A stretch of DNA of 12,205 nucleotides from Pelagophyceae sp. CCMP2097 (lineage: Eukaryota; Sar; Pelagophyceae): assembly GCA_026770575.1 (NCBI GenBank), contig MU658071.1, positions 2,044 through 14,248 of the forward strand, given 5' to 3'. Under the pieces are notes generated by a model, which worked only from the letters and a program-made list of their open reading frames with translations, was not told the DNA's origin and searched no databases. Within the stretch, counting starts at the first letter, position 1. Every line of letters starts with the position of its first letter. Below are positions 8,236 through 12,205 of this stretch, piece by piece. Position numbers and translations under genes: made by a program.

Positions 8236-8732
8236 TTAAAATAAATTAAAAGGAATCGTTATTTTCTCTTTTTGGACCTTTTGGACTTTTTGGACTTTTT
8301 GGACCTTTTGGACCTTTTTAACTATTTGGATAATTTTGTCCTCTTCATTTTCTGAATTTTGTGAATTTTGTGAATTTTCTGATTCATAAAAAATCCTCGC
8401 TTTTTTTCTTTTAATGTATTTTATTTCTGGGGCTTCTTGTTCGGATTCATAGGAGCAGTCTATATGATAATCAGGTTTTTTTTTTATTCTTTTAAGAAAA
8501 AGTTTCTGGATCTTTATTTTTTCTATTTTTTCATTATTTTTGGATTCATCCTCACTATCTGATTTTATTACACATTTTTTGTTTTTCTCATAATCATGGC
8601 TTTCCTTATATCTAACTGAAAGTCTTTTATCATTTGCAATTTGCTTAACACTTCGAGGCTTCTTGATTTTCACAATTTTACCAATTTTTTTAATATCATC
8701 CACAATGTCAATTTATTTTTTGTTTCATCCAT
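8236..8732 (-). CDS. Lys-rich low-complexity protein with KVQ and NSQ repeats
   Basis: The main frame runs from 8703 to TAA 8236-8238, about 155 codons, with no ATG in it near the start. The likely start is ATG 8732 in another frame, reached by a one-base slip in the AT-rich stretch near 8711-8718. The product is highly charged: an N-terminal Lys/Ile-rich part, a Ser/Asp/Glu patch, NSQNSQNSEN, and five consecutive KVQ triplets before a hydrophobic PFNLF end. Such basic, disordered proteins may bind DNA or enter the nucleus, but no family is recognised. The frame after the TAA stays open for 13 more codons through an A15 tract to TGA. Confidence 0.5.
8268..8313 (-). repeat. 9-bp tandem repeat encoding KVQ
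   Basis: The coding strand repeats AAR-GTC-CAA about five times (variants AAAGTCCAA and AAGGTCCAA), giving consecutive Lys-Val-Gln triplets. The third-position variation between copies keeps the protein repeat exact. A second 9-bp repeat (AATTCACAA, about 8359-8384) in the same gene encodes NSQ. Confidence 0.85.
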
Positions 8733-8740
8733 ATATATAC
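8733..8740 (-). promoter_or_regulatory. GTATATAT box before the start at 8732
   Basis: The coding strand reads TGTATATAT followed by ATGGATGA. This is the third gene start with this arrangement in the window, so a shared transcription or initiation signal is possible. Confidence 0.25.
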
Positions 8741-8756
8741 ATTAAATATAAATTAC

Positions 8757-8803
8757 TTCGGAAGATTATATTTACTTCGGAACACATTAAAAATGTTTCG
8801 GAA
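8757..8803. repeat. Three TTCGGAA direct repeats, about 20 bp apart
   Basis: TTCGGAA occurs at 8757-8763, 8776-8782 and 8797-8803. The outer copies extend to TTCGGAAGATTA. They lie in the 145-bp gap between the nuclease gene and the Lys-rich gene, upstream of the latter. Spacing close to two helical turns suggests binding sites on one face of the DNA, either for a regulator or as origin-type iterons. Confidence 0.5.
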
Positions 8804-8877
8804 GATTAAATTTTATAACATAAATACCATATTCTATTTTAAATAAAATTGGTTCTTTTGTTATTTTCGGATTCTTT

Positions 8878-9303
8878 TTATCTTGGTTTGGCATATATAT
8901 ACATGTCATAATTTTTTTGATTGTTTTTTATTGAAAAGAGTTTTTTGATATAAAATGATTTTCGTCGCGGAATTTTTTTCGATCTCAATCGTTCCGCTAT
9001 TCTATTTCGAATAGCCCACTGCTTCCATGATTGCTTTTGTGTGTTGTTGTGTATGTTTTTATTTACACAATCAAATTCGAGAATATATCGTTGTTCAATC
9101 TCTCTCAATTCGAATTTTGAAGTAAAAAAATTTTCCTCTAAAAGTGTGATAACATAACAATTATTTTCAAGTACCTTTTTAACAGTTTTTGAAGTTTTTC
9201 ATACATGTCCTGATAATCTGGCTTTCAAAGTTTGTAATGTCGAACCAAAATATTTTAAATTTGTCTTTAAACATGTAATCATATACACTCGTCCTTTTGT
9301 CAT
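8878..9303 (-). CDS. GIY-YIG endonuclease domain protein, interrupted by one TGA
   Basis: From ATG 9303 the frame starts with GRVYMIT (residues 4-10) and KYFGST (17-22), the two short strands that define the GIY-YIG fold, followed by the expected Arg in LKARLSGH (Arg29). An in-frame TGA at 9199-9201 (codon 35) follows. The frame then continues with a VLENNCYVITLLEEN strand and the helix ELREIEQRYI carrying the Glu region expected for catalysis. It then gives CVNKN, as in many phage and virus GIY-YIG proteins, and a basic tail to TAA 8878. Total 141 codons. The enzyme class cuts DNA with one Tyr and one metal-binding Glu. It follows the polymerase by 26 bp on the same strand. Such nucleases occur in polinton-like viruses and virophages; it could be a homing-type or a replication/repair nuclease. 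Confidence 0.7.
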
Positions 9304-9329
9304 ATAACATCAATTATATATTAATTCTT

Positions 9330-12205
9330 TTAAAATACCGCGCTTTCTAAATCGAACCCATGCGGGACTGTATAAACCCCTCCTTCATCAATTTCCATTT
9401 TTTCGTTTATATATTTTCGTCCCCGCCATAAATTTTTATTCATTACACGTTTCGTCTGTTCGGAATCGATATGACGATGCGAGAGAATTGAGCATTTCTC
9501 ATTTGTCGATTTAGTTAGACATTTTTTTTTCATTGAAAAATTCTGATAGAATAATTTTGATTTTCCTATTTACATATCTTCGAAGTCTTTCCATAGTTTT
9601 TTATCAGGTTCTGTATTTTCTACAATTCCGCGATTCGATAGAGTTTTTAGATATGCCTCAGGTTTTGTGCTCACTCCTTTTCCTCTAAAATGATATTGTA
9701 GAGTCTGGTCCTTTGTTCGGATGTATTGGAATGCATATAACTTGGGGGCTATAAAAATGGCTTTCACTATTTTTCCTCCAACATCATCGCTTACGTCTCC
9801 AAGATCCTCCCCCAATTTAACTTTATCAAGACATTTACTCGGGATAACCAAACTGTCCGTATCATAATAGTATGGCATTCTCTCGATAGTATTTCCACAT
9901 TTATTATATTTTTCTATCATAATCTGTCGGGAATAACCCAAAATAAACACACCCAAATGCGTAGGTTTTTGCGAATACTCTTCCTTATTAAGGACAGGAG
10001 TTTCATACGACACTGTCCACCTGTTTGTAGTAATTTCGTCGATACATAGAATTTTATTTTTTTGTAATAGGATCGCAAATTCCTCAGGGGTTGAGATAAT
10101 TTTCTGTTTAATTCTAATTGAATCTTGTAACATTTTTCCATACAGAGCATTTAGATACAATTTAGCAGTGGCGTAGCATGTCGACCCTTTTAACGCGTTT
10201 TTTTCATTTCATAAAATTCTTTCACATATTTTTCGAATATGGGGGCACAGTTTTCCCAGTAAATACCTTCTAAGACTGTTATAATATAACCGGCTTTTTT
10301 TGCGTTTTCAATATCCACTGAACTATACCACCCCGCTCCATCAATTAAATCCCATTTATGTAATCCTTTTTCTTTTCGTGGTAAAATAGGATTTAGTAGC
10401 GTTTTGTTTGTGATATATTCTTATAAATTCCCATTTTATTATTTTGTAATGTCATAGTATCTATCGATTTACCAATCGGATAGTTGTACGTCATCGCTGT
10501 GGGGTATAAACTTACAAGATCGGCATCGAATAAATAATCTTCTATTGTTCGAAAAACTTCTTTATCAATAACATAAAAAGTATTCCCATTTTCATCTATT
10601 TTATATAAGACCTTATTTTCTGATATTTTTTCGTATGATTTACTTACAAATGAACGTTTATTCACCACAGTCCTACCTCCGTAAATAGCACTTCGAATAT
10701 TTATCTTTTGTGACCTGTTTGGAAGATGTACGTCATATTTTAACATTCTATTTTTCCTGATATTATACGCATTACTGGAAGTTGTCATGCTATCACACAA
10801 ATTAATCTGAAACTTAACATAGATGGGTTGGTTTACAGTCTCATACAATTCCATCAAACCCATAACATCCGAATATAGATATTTTTCAATTTCATTCCTT
10901 CTATCAGGAGTTGCTTCTTCCCATTCGGTAGATATGTTATGATCGATATCGCCTTTCAAAACCTTACAATTATTATCTTCAAGATTTTTCTTTAAAGATC
11001 CAGTTAAATGCTGCCATAAATCTATAAGATTTTTCCCTTTAATTTTTAATTTTAAAATCCGTCCGTTGTTAATAAGATACTCACCCATCTTATCCTTCCC
11101 GTCTGAAAATAATTTTTCTTTCATTAAATAATAGTGATCGAATCTACTTCCGTTGAAAGCATTTAAATATTTAATATGAGAGAATTCATCTGTCCCCATT
11201 AAATCATAAAAAAATTTCATACAGATTCTACCTGCGATTTTTTATAAGTTTTTTTACCAGTTTTATCGTAATAACCAAACCCAACTATATAAGCGCGATG
11301 TTCTTTAATATCATTGTTTCTATGTGTTTCGATATCGTAATAAAGAATTTCGTTATTTTTTAATTGGATGTTTTTAGGGGGGACTGCCGCAAAAAGAATT
11401 TCAGGGTTCTTTCTCTCATTCAAGAATTTGACAGCAGAAAGAACGCATTTATGATTCGTTCCAAGATATTCTTTATAACAATTTTTGCAAAATTTCCATT
11501 TTGCCTTTATAATACTTTAAAGTGAATCAATTAACAAAAGTTTAAATTCCGATTCATGATTTCCTCCCATAAAAGTATTAGTCAATTCTCCGTTTTCCAT
11601 CTCTTGACAAAATATCGCGATAGTTTTATCGTGATGTAAAAAATTATAGATCTCAACCGCATTTTCGATTGTGATTTTAGTTTTTTTTTCTATACCGAAT
11701 TGTGTACGTAGTTCATTACATTGTATCAATCCGAATTTTATCAATTTGTTTGGATATTGTGAATTTATACATTTAAAAAAACAGTTGTTATTCGTTGCGT
11801 GTGGAGATTCAATTTTTATTTTATTTTTGCCTTTCCCGATACTCATTTTTAACCCGTTATTCGTCGAACAACATCCTCCTGCCGCCTGTGTGATAAATTT
11901 GATATTAAAATATAAGAAAAGTTTCGTATCTTCCAGATCACTTTCTGCACTCCCATAATTTAAATCCAAAAACTCTCTCTTTATATCAGCAACGTTCATG
12001 CGTCTATGAAAATTGTTCAAAGTTCTCGTGGATTTATCTTCTAATTTAATAGCATAAATACTTCTTTTCGATTCAATATCATCATATCGGAATATATTTT
12101 CTGCTGTATAAGCGTCAGATCCTTCCGATCGCCCGTATTTATATACCACATCGATTTGAACTGTTCCATTTGGATAATTCATTAACAATGGTGCTATTAG
12201 TCTAT
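9330..12205 (-). CDS. polB: Protein-primed family B DNA polymerase, 5' end outside window, multiply interrupted
   Basis: The gene enters from the right edge with no start in the window and ends at TAA 9330-9332. Motifs in order: a C-x2-C-x8-H-x-C cluster (11489-11445); exonuclease I YDIET (11336 region); exonuclease II NAFNGSRFD (11163-11137); exonuclease III YLYSD (10881-10867); YGGR (from 10683), found in protein-primed enzymes; motif A DADLVSLYP (10527-10501); motif B KLYLNALYG (near 10163); motif C YYDTDS (9869-9852); and KLY (9743-9735). All catalytic residues are present. Breaks: TAA at 11517-11519, frame changes near 11217-11222, near 10417-10424 and at the T7 run 10198-10204, and TAA at 9570-9572, after which the thumb-like end (FSMKKK) continues in phase. 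It would replicate the linear genome from a terminal protein. About 958 codons are visible. Confidence 0.85.

Noticed and set aside
9917..10150. Alternative minus-strand frame inside the polymerase
   Set aside because: It overlaps the segment following motif B, in a different frame, without any polymerase motif.
10393..11220. Introns as an explanation of the polymerase frame changes
   Set aside because: The coding segments on either side of each change abut or overlap within a few bases, leaving no room for an intron.

Overview
The window looks like about 12 kb of a eukaryotic double-stranded DNA virus or integrated viral element of the polinton-like virus / adintovirus / Maverick type (Preplasmiviricota). 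The evidence is a protein-primed family B DNA polymerase, an A32-like packaging ATPase, a probable double-jelly-roll major capsid protein with a penton-like gene beside it, a class 3 lipase, a GIY-YIG nuclease and a large fibre with lectin-like and collagen-like parts. The DNA is very AT-rich. Gene spacing is viral, with no introns recognised. The host cannot be named from the sequence. No integrase, maturation protease or terminal inverted repeat is visible, so the ends of the element probably lie outside.

Layout, left to right (all on the minus strand except the lipase): a fibre/receptor-binding gene that runs off the left edge (1-2162), preceded in the same frame by a fibre N-terminal segment (2187-2651); the major capsid protein (2718-4077); a 52-residue lysine-rich ORF (4104-4262); the penton-like gene (4336-5177); a 53-bp divergent promoter region; the plus-strand lipase (5231-5805); an acidic hypothetical gene (5834-6271); the packaging ATPase (6306-7087, perhaps from 7180); a small Cys-rich membrane-protein candidate (7181-7348); a badly broken gene with weak DDE-transposase resemblance (7372-8144); a Lys-rich repeat protein (8236-8732); an intergenic block with three TTCGGAA repeats; a GIY-YIG gene (8878-9303); and the DNA polymerase, which runs off the right edge (9330-12205).

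The genes form a morphogenesis block on the left (fibre, capsid, penton, lipase, ATPase) and a DNA-metabolism block on the right (nuclease, polymerase). The fibre would bind the host surface, the capsid and penton build the shell, the lipase may help membrane passage, the ATPase packages DNA and the polymerase copies it.

The most striking property is that nearly every gene is broken by one-base frame slips, many at A/T homopolymers, and by in-frame stops (mostly TAA, some TGA), although all recognisable catalytic motifs survive. The 2.16 kb fibre frame is an exception: it is fully open. The breaks may be uncorrected long-read errors, recent decay of an endogenous copy, or partly an unusual use of TAA. 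The sequence alone does not settle which. Genes that are broken but recognisable are given as single CDS entries with the breaks located.
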